Shown here: in pieces, positions 11,679 to 22,239 of the stretch
How the letters are laid out: each line of letters begins with the position of its first letter
How positions within the stretch are numbered: the stretch's first letter is position 1
Source: Rana temporaria
Lineage: Eukaryota > Chordata > Amphibia > Anura > Ranidae
DNA: 64,000 bases
Direction: 5' to 3'
NCBI RefSeq assembly: GCF_905171775.1
Contig: NC_053490.1
Coordinates: 29,563,042-29,627,041 of the forward strand
Program-made: the position numbers and the translations under genes
Notes under the pieces: generated by a model
What the model saw: only the letters and a program-made list of their open reading frames with translations
What the model was told of the DNA's origin: nothing
The model's database searches: none

Positions 11679-11902
11679 ATTGACTCCGGGGGGCTGAATA
11701 CAAATGTACACCGCACTTTTCACATATTTATTTGTAAAAAAATAAATAAAACTATTTATCATTTTCCTTCCACTTCACAATTATGTGGCACGTTATGTTG
11801 GTTTATCACATAAAATCCTAATGAAATAAATTTACGTTTTTGGTTGTAACATGAGAAAATGTGGAAAATTTCAAGGGGTATGAATACTTTTTCAAGGCAC
11901 TG
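11679..11902. mobile_element. Tc1/mariner terminal fragment 1
   Basis: The sequence ends AAGTATTCATACCCC-type (as its complement, GGGGTATGAATACTT) and then TTTTTCAAGGCACTG followed by TA (11903-11904). This is the outer end of a widespread vertebrate Tc1-like family with a long terminal inverted repeat. Only about 220 bases of one end remain, and no transposase is present. The family call is from recognition of the end sequence. Confidence 0.85.
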
Positions 11903-11904
11903 TA

Positions 11905-12477
11905 GATTAGGCTTTACATTTTGAGACAAGAATGTGTGTTTGAAACAGCTGATGGTTTAGAATGTGGAGACACCTCTTCATTACATACTCGGGGAAGGGA
12001 ATAACTCACGTTAAACACTTAAGTTCCTTAGGGCATTTTGAATTTTCCTGGACTTAAAGTAGAAAAACAAGCTTGGTGTCATTTTTCTTTTTAAACGCCG
12101 GCGATCAGCTGTTCAGGAAAAGTGATCTGAGTTGCTCCTCAGGCACCAAATTACGTTTACTTCATAATTATGTCCCTCTTACCTGTAATCGTATTATGTT
12201 CTGTTTGATATTTTTCTATGCTAAAAAAAGAGCTTTTGTTACATTGGAAGGATCCTCATCTCCACCCACATTGCCGTATGTTTGCCACCTGATCAATCAG
12301 ACATCGCCTTTATATAAACTTTTTTACATGGGTCGTGCCTGTCCAAAAAAAATCACTAAAGCATGGCAACCCTGGCTGCATATTTCGGCCTCCCGAACGG
12401 CGGATTTGGCTCCCTCACAATGCTCCCTTTAAAAAAAGGGTTGGATGTACATCTTTTTTCCAGGTCTGGAGAGAGCA
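11905..12477. other. Stretch without recognised features
   Basis: No inverted ends, array or recognisable protein. A frame at 12073-12432 is open but shows no domain and no codon signature that I can defend. Confidence 0.35.
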
Positions 12478-14348
12478 CTGTGTGTGCCTGTGTGTGTGTG
12501 TGCCTGTGTGTGTGCCTGTGTGTGTACCTGTGTGTGTCCGTGTGTGTGCATGTGTGTGTACGTGTGTGTGTGCATGTGCCTGTGTGTGGCTGTGTGTGTG
12601 TGCCTGTGCCTGTGTGTGTCCGTGTGTGTGTGTGTGTGTGCATGTGCCTGTGTGTGTGCCTGTGTGTGTGTGCCTGTGCCTGTGTGTGTCCGTGTGTGTG
12701 TGTGTGCATGTGCCTGTGTGTGTGTGCCTGTGTGTGTGTGTGCCTGTACCTGTGTGTGTGTGTGCGCCTGTGTGTGTCCGTGTGTGCATGTGCCTGTGTG
12801 TGTGCCTGTGTGTGTGTGCCTGTGCCTGTGTGTGTGTGTGTGCATGTGCCTGTGTGTGTGTGCCTGTGTGTGTGTGCCTGTGTGTGTGTGCCTGTGCCTG
12901 TGTGTGTGTGTGTGCATGTGCCTGTGTGTGTGTGCCTGTGTGTGTGTGCCTGTGCGTGTGTGTGTGTGCGCCTGTGTGTGCATGTTCCTGTGTGTGTGTG
13001 CGCCTGTGCCTGTGTGCGTGTGCCTGTGTGTGCGCCTGTGTGTGTGTGCCTGTGTGTGTGTGTGCCTGTACCTGTGTGTGTGTGTGCGCCTGTGTGTGCC
13101 TGTGTGTGTCCGTGTGTGCATGTGCCTGTGTGTGTGCCTGTGTGTGTGTGCCTGTGTGTGTGTGCATGTGCCTGTGTGTGTGTGCCTGTGTGTGTGTGTG
13201 TGCCTGTGCCTGTGTGTGTGTGCATGTGCCTGTGTGTGTGTGCCTGTGTGTGTGTGTGTGCCTGTGCCTGTGTGTGTGTGTGTGTGCGCCTGTGTGTGCA
13301 TGTTCCTGTGTGTGTGTGCCTGTGCCTGTGTGCGTGTGCCTGTGTGTGCGTGTGCCTGTGTGTGTGCCTGTGTGTGCATGTTCCTGTGTGTGTGTGCCTG
13401 TGTGTGTGTGTGTGCCTGTGCCTGTGTGTGTGCGTGCCTGTGTGTGTCCGTGTGTGTGTGCATGTGCCTGTGCCTGTGTGTGTGTGTGCCTGTGCCTGTG
13501 TGTGCGTGTGCCTGTGTGTGTGCCTGTGTGTGCCTGTGTGTGTACCTGTGTGTGTCCGTGTGTGTGTGTGCATGTGTGTGTGCCTGTGTGTGTACCTGTG
13601 TGTGTCCATGTGTGTGTGTGTGCATGTGCCACTGCCTGTGTGTGCCTGTGTGTCTGTGTGTGTCCGTGTGTGTGTGTGTGTGCATGTGCCTGTGTGTGTG
13701 TGTGTGCCTGTGTGTGTGTGCCTGTGTGTGCCTGTGCCTGTGTGTGCATGTGCCTGTGTGTGCATGTTCCTGTGTGTGTGTGCCTGTGTGTGTGTGTGTG
13801 CCTGTGTGTGCCTGTGCCTGTGTGTGTGCCTGTGTGTGTGCCTGTGTGTGTCTGTATGTGCCTGTGCCTGTGTGTGTGCCTGTGTGTGCGTGTGCCTGTG
13901 CCTGTGTGTGCGTGTGCCTGTGTGTGCGTGTGCCTGTGTGTGTGCCTGTGTGTGCATGTTCCTTTGTGTGTGCCTGTGTGTGTGTGTGTGCCTGTGTGTG
14001 CCTGTGCCTGTGTGTGCGTGTGCCTGTGTGTGCGTGTGCCTGTGTGTGCGTGTGCCTGTGTGTGTGCCTGTGTGTGCATGTTCCTTTGTGTGTGCCTGTG
14101 TGTGCCTGTGCCTGTGTGTGTGTGTGCCTGTGTGTGCGCGTGCCTGTGCCTGTGTGTGCATGTTCCTGTGCCTGTGTGTGCCTGCGCCTGTGTGTGTGCG
14201 TGTGCCTGTGTGCGTGTGCCTGTGCCTGTGTGTGCCTGCGCCTGTGTGTGTGCGTGTGCCTGTGTGCCTGTGCCTGTGTGTGCATGTTCCTGTGCCTGTG
14301 TGTGCCTGCGCCTGTGTGTGTGCGTGTGCCTGTGCCTGCGTGTGCCAG
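12478..14348. repeat. 1.9-kb TG-rich microsatellite/minisatellite array
   Basis: Runs of (TG)n are broken every 8 to 24 bases by CC, CA or CG, giving higher-order words such as TGTGTGTGCCTGTGCCTG and GTGTGTGCATGTTCC. The array stays stop-free in several frames on both strands, producing long Cys/Val and His/Thr frames of 550-700 codons that are artefacts. Alternating purine-pyrimidine tracts of this length can adopt Z-DNA (established knowledge). Confidence 0.97.
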
Positions 14349-14677
14349 GTCCGCCTGTCAGTTTTTCAGGCGGACCTGATCGGACGATCCATTCACCTCT
14401 ATGGAGCGGCGGATGTCAGCGGGGACATGTCTGCTGACACCCGCTGCTATTCGATCCGATCCTGTCCGTAAAATCCAGACAGATGGTGACCCTATTTTCC
14501 ACCCGTCTCGTGGATCGGATGAAAGTGGGCAGGTGCTTTCGTTTTCATCCGATCTCTCCTCTGAGGAGAGCATGACTCTGACAGATCAGTCTCAGCACAG
14601 TGTACGAAGAAGGATCTGTAGTCCGCCTGCTCAGCTGGGATCAACAGATCGATCCCCCGCTGAGCAAAGCGGAATCC
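14349..14677. repeat. GATCCGATC-rich inverted-repeat fragment
   Basis: An 11-bp stem AGGTCCGCCTG/CAGGCGGACCT occurs at about 14347-14377, followed by repeated GGATCGGAT/ATCCGATC words. It resembles the interior of the palindromic MITEs that begin GGTTCACAC in this window, but neither end is present. Confidence 0.4.
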
Positions 14678-15155
14678 TTAAAGGGTCACTAAAGGAATTT
14701 TTTTTTTTAGCTGAAATGACTGTTTACAGGGCATAGAGACATAATAGTTAACTGATTCCTTTTAAAAATGATTAAAAATTGATAAAAAAACAATCATATA
14801 ATGTGCCTGCAGTGTAGTTTCGTTTTTGCTGTTGTTTGCTGGTTCTCTGATGTACAGAGAGCCACTAGAGGGCAGTCAGCCAATAGAGAGCAGTGATACT
14901 TTGTCTAAAACTCCTCAGCACCAATCCAGTTTCGTTTTACACACAATAATCACACCTCCTTGATTTAGTGACCACCGTGAGAAATCTCCCAGTACTGTGG
15001 TTATCAGGAAACAGGCAACCAGGAAGTGTCCAAAACAGAGAGGATTTACAGCAACATCAAAGCAAAAACGAACAATGAGGACATGAAACCAGGACTGCAG
15101 CAAGGTAAAGGAAGCTATTTAGCTAAAAAAAAAAATTCCTTTAGTGTCCCTTTAA
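14678..15155. mobile_element. TTAAAGGG-ended MITE (T2/Kolobok-like), copy 1
   Basis: TTAAAGGGTCACTAAAGGAA at the left and TTCCTTTAGTGTCCCTTTAA at the right form the inverted ends, with TTAA at both outer edges (14678-14681, 15152-15155). A TTAA target with TTAAAGG-type ends matches the T2 MITEs described from Xenopus (Kolobok superfamily). A second copy is at 63244-63722, and they share ACTGTTTA, TTAACTGATTCCTTTTAAA and CAGGAAGTGT blocks. There is no coding capacity. Confidence 0.82.
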
Positions 15156-15185
15156 CCTGCAATGTATTAAAGCTGAAATTTACCT

Positions 15186-15262
15186 TTAAGGCCGGGTTAA
15201 CACTATTGCGAATTGGATGAGGGATCCCTGCACCCAATTTACAATAACAGGAGAATGTGACT
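15186..15262. mobile_element. Left half of a GGGTT(C/A)ACACT-type MITE cut by a hAT insertion and inversion
   Basis: The sequence begins AGGCCGGGTTAACACT and is interrupted at 15263 by the hAT copy. Its expected partner end, AGGCTGGGTTCAGACT, is not next to the hAT copy. It lies at 21463-21631, beside the second hAT copy, in the orientation expected if the interval between was inverted. Confidence 0.6.
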
Positions 15263-15973
15263 CAGGGCCGGTGCTACCACTAGGCAAACTAGGCAGCCGC
15301 CTAGGGCGCCCTGCTGCCTAGATCAAACGGCCACTGATGTTTCTACTCTCTTCTCTCTGCAGCAAGCAACTAAGTCTCAGCATCAGCCAATGCTCTATTC
15401 GCACATAGTGTCAAAGGCGCAATGGCGGCGGAGGACTGTGCCTGCGTTCCGAATCCCAAATAAAAGGGAACATTAATTGATGGGCACTGGTAGGCTGCAT
15501 TGATGGGCACTGGTGGGCTGCATTAATGGGCACTGGTAGGCTGCATTTGATGGGCGCTGGTGAGGCTGCATTTGATGGGCGCTGGTGAGGCTGCATTGAT
15601 GGGCGCTGGTAGGCTGCATTGATGGGCGCTGGTAGGCTGCATTGATGGGCATTGGTAGGCTGCATTGATGGGCATTGGTAGGCTGCATTGATGGGTGCTG
15701 GTAAGCTGCACTGGATGGGCGCTGGTGAGGCTGCATTTGATGGGCGCTGTTAGGCTGCATTGATGGGCATTGGTAGGCTGCATTGATGGGTGCTGGTGGG
15801 CTGCACTTGATGGGCGCTGGTGAGGCTGCATTTAATGGGTGATGGTGGGCTGCATTTGATGGGCAGTTCATTAAAAAGGTGCGGTTTACATGGGCAGGGA
15901 AAAGGGGGTGAAGTCAAGGGGGCGTCAAAATTAGGTTTCGCCTAGGGTGTCAAAAATCCTTGCACCAGCCCTG
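15263..15973 (+). mobile_element. hAT MITE with 23-bp minisatellite, copy 1
   Basis: The ends are CAGGGCCGGTGCTACC and CCTTGCACCAGCCCTG. The left flank is ATGTGACT (15255-15262) and the right flank CCTATATG (15974-15981), so this copy has no matching duplication of its own. The inverted copy at 21632-22224 carries the partner of each. The interior is a 23-bp array (15472-15865) next to a unique segment containing TGTCAAAGGCGCAATGGCGG. Confidence 0.88.
15472..15865. repeat. 23-bp minisatellite TGATGGGC(A/G)(C/T)TGGTAGGCTGCAT
   Basis: About 17 units with small changes in the GGCACTGG/GGCGCTGG portion. Translated frames repeat every 23 residues, confirming the 23-bp period. The same array, with fewer units, is inside the hAT copy at 21632-22224. 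Confidence 0.95.
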
Positions 15974-16014
15974 CCTATATGTGCATTGCCCATGTACTGA
16001 CAGTAAGGGTCAGT

Positions 16015-16681
16015 GGGGTAGATTCAGGTAGCAATTGCGTCTGCGTAACCATAGTTACGCAGCGCAATTGCTTACTTGCGCCGGCGTTTCGAATGCTCCT
16101 GATTTAGGAACCTCGTTACGCCGACTGCAGCCTAAGATATGACTAGCATAAGGCTCTTATGCCGTCGTATCGTAGGCTGCATTCTTACGATGGCCGCTAG
16201 GGGGCGTTCCCATTGTGGTCAGCGTATAGTATGCAAATTGCATACTAACACCGATTCACAACCCTGCGCGAGCCCTGCGTACGCAGTTTACGTCGTTTGC
16301 GTACGCCGGTTTTTGCGTAAGGCTGCCCCTTCTATAGCAGGGGCAGCCAATGCTACGTATACACGTCGTTCCCGCGTCGCGTTTTTGAAAAATTACGTTG
16401 TTTGCGTAAGTGAATCGTGAATGGCGCTGGACGCCATACACGTTCACTTTGAAGCAAATGTTTCCCGACGGAGCATGCGCACTACGTTCGGCGCGGGAAC
16501 GCGCCTAATTTAAATGATACACGCCCCCTATGGGATCATTTAAATTGCGCGCGCTTACGCCGGGCATTTTGCCGGAGCGCACACGCAATTTACGGAGCTA
16601 CTGAAAATTTGCGTGGGCGCAGGGCAAAAACGGTGCCCTGCGCCTACGTAAAAAAAGCGCAGATGTTACTGAATCTACCCC
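16015..16681. mobile_element. GGGCCAGATTC-family MITE, copy c (GGGGTAGATTC variant)
   Basis: The ends are GGGGTAGATTC and GAATCTACCCC, with the 3-bp duplication AGT (16012-16014 and 16682-16684). The interior is a long palindrome with CAATTGC hairpins near the left end and GGCCGCTAGGGGGCG. It closely matches 22793-23452. Confidence 0.88.
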
Positions 16682-16728
16682 AGTGTGTTTGGGTGTTGGT
16701 GACGGTTCTCTCATTTTCTCTACACTTG

Positions 16729-17442
16729 GGGCTAGATTCACATAGATTAGCGGATCTTTAGATCCGCGTGATCTATGTGATTTAAGATCCGCTCCCGCAA
16801 GTTTGAGAGGCAAGTGGGTAATTCACTAAACCACTTACCTCCAAACTTGCGGCAGCGGATCGTAAATCCCCCGGCGGAATTCAAATTCTGCGGCTAGGGG
16901 GAGTGTACTATTTAAATCAGGCGCGTCCCTGCGCCGATTTAAATGCGCATGCGCCGTCAGAGAAATTTCCCGGCGTGCATTGCTCCCACTGACGTCGCTA
17001 GGACGTCAGTGGTTTCGGCGTGAGCGTAACTTGCGACGATCGGGTTTGAGAATCGGCGTACGCAAACGACGTAAAAAAAAAAAAAATTTGACGCGGGAAC
17101 GACGGCTATACTTAACATTGGCTGCGCCTCATAGAAGCAGAGGTAAGTATACGCCGGGAAAACCGCTACGTAAACGTTGTAACAAACTGCGTCGGGCCCG
17201 CGTACGTTCGTGAATTGGCGTATCTCGCTGATTTACATATTAATCAGCGAGAACGCCCTTCGCGGCCATTTTTAAAATGCAGTTAAGATCCGACGGTGTA
17301 ACACAGTTACACCTGTCGGATCTTAAGCATATCTATGCGTAACTGATTCTATGAATCAGGCGCATAGATACGACCGGCCAAAGTCAGAGATACAACGGCG
17401 TATCAGGAGATACACCGTCGTATCTCTCTGTGAATCTAGCCC
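16729..17442. mobile_element. GGGCCAGATTC-family MITE, copy d (GGGCTAGATTC variant)
   Basis: The ends are GGGCTAGATTC and GAATCTAGCCC, with the 3-bp duplication TTG (16726-16728 and 17443-17445). The interior has palindromic blocks including CGCATAGAT and GATACGACC. No gene is present; the frame at 16980-17213 is within the MITE. Confidence 0.88.
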
Positions 17443-17445
17443 TTG

Positions 17446-17975
17446 ATCTCCTTCTCCCTGGACTATCTGGATTGGATCCATGCTTCAATTGCATTACACT
17501 GGAGTTATCCATTTGAACTTTTTTGTATTACTTTAGCGCTACACCTCATCTTTTATAATTAATGACACCTAGGACCCGTGTAGTTTGGCTTTATTTTCTC
17601 ACATTTCATGCGTTTGTAGTACAAGCAAGTCAGCTCATTTCTATTTATTTTCACTGGTACAATGTTGATCGCAGTTTTGATGCTGCGTTTTAACCTGATT
17701 TGCTCTTCCTCACGGTTCTGTGGACACAGCGGGTCCTACTGAGATCTGTTCACCTTGCAGGGAAAGTAGATAAAAAGCAGCCTTTGCTGTGTTTGTGATC
17801 TAACATTTCAATAGAAAACATGCATTTTTCATTAAACCATAATGGGGTTTATCTATGAAGCAGTGAATGTCAAATCCCACCAAACATTCACTGCACGTGA
17901 ATCAATCAGGAAGACAGGAAGAGAACCGGCATCCTTGCAGTGAAGATTTCTCCAGGATCCAGAAATATACACAAT
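17446..17975. other. Mostly featureless; possible Penelope-like tail
   Basis: The segment TGTATTACTTTAGCGCTACA near 17523-17543 resembles the tail motif (TAGCGC flanked by T-rich DNA) of the palindromic retroelements at 31636 and 60380. No arms or duplication were found, so this is only a possible fragment. The rest shows nothing recognisable. Confidence 0.3.
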
Positions 17976-19343
17976 GGCCCAGATTCAAGAAGCAATTGCG
18001 CCCGTGTAACCATGAGTTACACGGCGCAATTGCTTACTTGCTCCGGTGTAACGAGTGCTCCTGATTCAGGAACCTCGGGCCAGATCCACAAAAACCTGAC
18101 GTAACTTAAAAAATCCAATTTAAGTTACACTGCCTTAAAGTTTCTACCTAAGTGCCTGATCCACAAAGCACTTATCTAGAAATTTCAGGCTGTGTAACTA
18201 AAATTCCGCCGGCGCAAGGCGTTCCTATTCAAATGGGGCGAGTCCCATTTAAATGAGGCGCGCTCCCGCGCCGGCCGTACTGCGCATGCGCGAAGTTACG
18301 TTACGCCGAGTTTTGAGGATCGCGACGGCTTAAAAAAGTTGCGTCGGGGAAAAAAAAAAATGACAGCGGCATGCATTCCTGAGGGAGAACTCCATGCCAA
18401 TTTTCAAAGAAAAAACCGGCATGGGTTCCCCCCCCAGGAGCATACCAGGCCCTTAGGTCTGGCATGGGTTGTAAGGAGACCCCCCCCACGCCGAAAAATT
18501 GACGTAGGGGGTCCCCCTACAATCCATACCAGACCCGTATCCAAAGCACGCTACCCGGCCGGCCAGGAATGGGAGTGGGGACGAGCGAGCGCCCCCCCCC
18601 CCCTCCTGAGCCGTGCCAGGCCGCGTGCCCTCAACATGGGGGGGTTGGGTGCTCTGGGGCAGGGGGGCGCACTGCGGGCCCCCCCACCCCAGAGCACCCT
18701 GTCCCCATGTTGATGAGGACAGGACCTCTTCCCGACAACCCTGGCCGTTGGTTGTCGGGGTATGCGGGCGGGAGGCTTATCAGAATCTGGGAGTCCCCTT
18801 TAATAAGGGGGCCCCCAGATACCGGCCCCCCACCCTAAGTGAATGGATATGGGGTACATCGTACCCCTATCCATTCACCTGTAGGCAAAAAGTAAAAGTT
18901 AATAAACACACAACACAAGGCTTTTTAAAATATTTTATTATTCTGCTCCGGATGCCCCCCCTGTCTTCGTTATTAGCTCAATTACCAGGGGGGGCTTCTT
19001 CTTCCACTCTCCGGGGGTCTTCTTCCACTCTCCGGGGGTCTTCTCCGCTCTCCGGGGGGGGGTTTCTTCTTCCGCTCTCCGGGGGGGGCTTCTCCGGACT
19101 CCGGGGGGCTTCTTCCATCTTCTCCCCTCTTCCGCTGTTGACTCGGCGAACCCCGGTTCTTCTGCAGCTCTCCGGTGCCTTCTTCTTCAGCGCTGGCTGC
19201 CTGCTATGTTTGTGTGTTAGCTCGATTTCAAACAGGCAGCCGGCGCGGTCTTCTGTGGCGTCAGGGTCTTCTCTTCCTTTCTTCCGATGTTGCCTCGTCG
19301 CCTGTTGTCGCTGTAATGATGGAAGCGCGCCTTGCATCACATT

Positions 19344-19463
19344 TATATAGGCATCACCGTCCCATCATGCTCCGGTAGGTACCCACGTGGTGGGTGCACG
19401 TGGGTAGGCACCCACCACGTGGGTACCTGCCGGAGCATGATGGGACGGTGATGCCTATATAAA
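19344..19463. promoter_or_regulatory. Palindromic divergent promoter-like core, foldback copy 2
   Basis: A TATATA at 19344-19349 (leftward) mirrors a canonical TATATAAA at 19456-19463 (rightward). Between them are three CACGTG E-box cores, at 19383-19390, 19396-19403 and 19415-19422, against one in copy 1. The separation of the TATA boxes, about 110 bases, is the same in both copies. Function is inferred. Confidence 0.5.
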
Positions 19464-19852
19464 TGTGATGCAAGGCGCGCTTCCATCATTACAGCGACAA
19501 CAGGCGACGAGGCAACATCGGAAGAAAGGAAGAGAAGACCCTGACGTCACAGAAGACCGCGCCGGCTGCCTGTTTGAAATCGAGCTAACACACAAACATA
19601 GCAGGCAGCCAGCGCTGAAGAAGAAGGCACCAGAGAGCTGCAGAAGAACCGGGGTTCGCCGAGTCAACAGCGGAAGAGGGGAGAAGATGGAAGAAGCCCC
19701 CCGGAGTCCGGAGAAGCCCCCCCCGGAGAGTGGAGAAGACCCCCGGAGAGCGGAAGACCCCCGGAGAGTGGAAGACCCCCGGAGAGCGGAAGAAGAAGCC
19801 CCCCCTGGTAATTGAGCTAATAACGAAGACAGGGGGGCCTCCGGAGCAGAAA

Positions 19853-19905
19853 AATAAAATATTTTAAAAAGCCTTGTGTTGTGTGTTTATTAACTTTTAC
19901 TTTTT
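19853..19905 (+). terminator. Poly(A) signal-like region, right arm of foldback copy 2
   Basis: AATAAA at 19853-19858 is followed by a TTGTGTTGTGTGTTTATT stretch, the same order as in copy 1. The mirror-image signal is on the minus strand near 18930-18945. Conservation of TATA, a spacer of about 400 bases and AATAAA across the copies is what makes the arms look like small transcription units. Confidence 0.4.
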
Positions 19906-21462
19906 GCCTCCAGGTGAATGGATAGGGGTACGATGTACCCCATATCCATTCACTTAGGGTGGGGGGCCGGTATCTGGGGGCCCCCTTATTAAAGGGGACT
20001 CCCAGATTCCGATAAGCCTCCGCCCGCAGACCCCGACAACCAATGGCAAGGGTTGTCGGGAAGAGGTCCTGTCCTCATCAACATGGGGACAGGGTGCTCT
20101 GGGGTGGGGGGGCCCGCAGTGCGCCCCCCTGCCCCAGAGCACCCAACCCCCCCATGTTGAGGGCATGCGGCCTGGCACGGCTCAGGAGGGGGGGGACGCT
20201 CGCTCGTCCCCACTCCTTTCCTGGCCGGCCGGGTAGCGTGCTTTGGATACGGGTCTGGTATGGATTGTAGGGGGACCCCCTACGTCGATTTTTCGGCGTG
20301 GGGGGGGTCTCCTTACAACCCATACCAGACCTAAGGGCCTGGTATGCTCCTGGGGGGGAACCCATGCCGGTTTTGTTTTTACAAATTGCCGTGGAGTTCT
20401 CCCTCGGGAAAGCATACCAAATGCCGTCGCTGGAATGGGCTTTTACAAGGTGTGACTAGTTTACACTTTGTAGAACCAGCCCTAATTTTACACTTGCAAA
20501 ATAACACTTACGGCGCAAAAATGAAGCTAGAAAGCTTTGTGGATCGCCTTAAGTGCTAATTTGCATACTAGCAACGGCATTTCGACTCGAAATGCCCCCA
20601 GCGGCGGATGCGGTACTGCATCCTAAGATTCGGCAGTGTAATTCAATTACACATGCCGGATCTTCTGTCTAACTTTGGAAAAAGCCTTTTGAGGATCGTT
20701 TCCAAAGTTAGACACAGACTGAACAGCAGTTAAGTCGGAGTATCTCTTTTGAGGATCTGGCCCCTCGTTACACCGGCTGCAGCCTAAAATCTGCGCGGCA
20801 TAAGGCTCTTATGCCTCGCAGATTTTAGGCTGCATTCTTGCGGGGGGCGCTGGGGGGCGCTCCTATTGTGTATCAGCGTGTAGTATGCAAATTGCATACT
20901 ACCACTGATTCACAATCTTGCGCGGGCCCCGCGCAAGCCAGGTACGGAGTTTCCGTACAGCTACTTTAGCGCAAGGCTGCCCTTTCTAATAGCAGGGGCA
21001 GCCTGTGCTAAAGTATACCGCCGCTCCCGCGTCGCAACGTTCAAATGTTACGTCGTTTACGTAAGTGCTTCGTGAATGGCGCTGGACGCCATTCACGTTC
21101 ACTTTGAATCAAATGACGTCCTTGCAACGTCATTTGCCGCAATGCACGTCGGGAAAGTTTCCCGACGGCGCATGCGCTTTACGATCGGCGCGGGAACGCG
21201 CCTAATTTGAATGATTCCCGCCCCCGGTGGGATCATTTACGTTGCGCGCGCTTACGCCGGGCAATTTTGCCGGCGCGCCCTCGCAATTTACGGAGCTACT
21301 GCTCCGTGAATCGAGGGCAGCACAAAATATTTGCGGGGGCGCAGGGCAAAATCGTTGCCCTGCGCCTCCACAAATAGAGCGCAGATCTCTTTGAATCCGG
21401 GCCATTGTAGGATATCATTTATTACAGGTAAGTGATGTGGCTAAAGCTGCAGGGATATTTTA

Positions 21463-21631
21463 GGCTGGGTTCAGACTGGTTGCCGATGCGGCTCTCAGCA
21501 GGGGCCCTGTGCGTCCTGGTTCACCGGTTCATTTGGGCTGAATTCGGACCTGTACCGGACCAAAAGACGCACAGGGCTCCTGTGCAAATTCACACCGGAG
21601 CCGCATCGGAGATAGCCAGAGCCAGTCACAT
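21463..21631. mobile_element. Right half of the MITE whose left half is at 15186-15262
   Basis: The sequence starts AGGCTGGGTTCAGACT, a diverged inverted partner of AGGCCGGGTTAACACT. It contains inverted GATGCGGCTC/GAGCCGCATC blocks and stops at the hAT copy. Read as the reverse complement and joined at ATGTGACT, it completes the element at 15186-15262. Confidence 0.6.
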
Positions 21632-22224
21632 CAGGGCTGGTGCAAGGATTTTTAAAACCCTAGGCGAAACCTAATTTGGACGCCCCCTTCACTCCACCCC
21701 CTTTTCCCTGCCCATGTAAACCCGCACCTTTTTAATGAACTGCCCATCAAATGCAGCCCACCAGCACCCATCAAATGCAGCCTCACCAGCGCCCATCAAG
21801 TGCAGCCTACCAGCACCCATCAATGCAGCCTACCAGTGCCCATCAATGCAGCCCACCAGCGCCCATCAATGCAGCCTACCAATGCCCATCAATGCAGCCT
21901 AACAGCGCCCATCAAATGCAGCCTCACCAGTGCCCATCAAATGCAGCCTACCAGTGCCCATTAATGCAGCCCACCAGTGCCCATCAATGCAGCCTACCAG
22001 TGCCCATCAATTAATGTTTCCTTTTATTTGGGATTCGGGACGCAGGCACAGTCCTCCGCCGCCATTGCGCCTTTGACACTATGTGCGAATAGAGCATTGG
22101 CTGATGCTGAGACCTAGTTGCTTGCTGCAGAGAGAAGAGAGTAGAAACATCGGTGGCCGTTCGATCTAGGCAGCAGGGCGCCCTAGGCGGCTGCCTAGTT
22201 TGCCTAGTGGTAGCACCGGCCCTG
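21632..22224 (-). mobile_element. hAT MITE with 23-bp minisatellite, copy 2 (inverted)
   Basis: This is the reverse complement of the element at 15263-15973 but with a shorter array (about 12 units, 21746-22012). The flanks are AGTCACAT (21624-21631) and CATATAGG (22225-22232), the reverse complements of the two different flanks of copy 1. The unique segment next to the array is almost identical between copies, which makes recombination between them plausible. Confidence 0.88.
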
Positions 22225-22239
22225 CATATAGGTGATTCC

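Larger units (their letters stand above)
18370..20425. mobile_element. Palindromic foldback element, copy 2 (complete, innermost of the nest)
   Basis: This is a two-armed copy with its centre near 19404. From the left it reads GCATTCCTGAGGGAGAACTCC-like, GGTATGG/CCATACC segments, the CGTATCCAAAGCACGC block, a GGGAGTCCCC hairpin, AATAAA on the minus strand, TATA, then the mirror image. The arms differ by scattered substitutions and small indels, so the palindrome is genuine. Ends are approximate because the outermost palindrome fades into the host MITE. The Arg/Glu/Pro-rich frames are not called as genes. Confidence 0.85.
18077..20763. mobile_element. GGGCCAGATTC-family MITE, copy f (middle of the nest)
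   Basis: The ends are GGGCCAGATCC and GGATCTGGCCC, with the 3-bp duplication CTC (18074-18076 and 20764-20766). The outer 280 and 340 bases are MITE sequence, and the core is the foldback element. Insertion order is therefore copy e first, then f, then the foldback element. Confidence 0.85.
17976..21403. mobile_element. GGGCCAGATTC-family MITE, copy e (outermost of a three-level nest)
   Basis: The left end is GGCCCAGATTC at 17976 and the right end GAATCCGGGCC at 21403. The element is split at the site AACCTC/GTTAC by the insertion at 18077-20763. The same uninterrupted sequence, GGAACCTCGTTACGCCG, occurs in copy c near 16107. The two pieces (17976-18076 and 20764-21403) together give a normal-length copy. 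No clear 3-bp duplication is seen (flanks AAT/ATT). Confidence 0.75.

Noticed and set aside
12335..14471. Open frames of 550-700 codons rich in Cys/Val or His/Thr on both strands
   Set aside because: They are the (TG)n-type array read in every frame; residues follow the repeat period and no domain is present.
18370..20425. Hairpin-ended DNA virus or viral terminal repeat
   Set aside because: No replication or capsid frame, and the palindrome is internal to a MITE with its own target duplication.
15263..22224. A composite transposon bounded by two inverted hAT copies
   Set aside because: The outermost 8-mers (ATGTGACT and CATATAGG) do not match, whereas the cross-paired 8-mers do. An inversion explains the flanks better.
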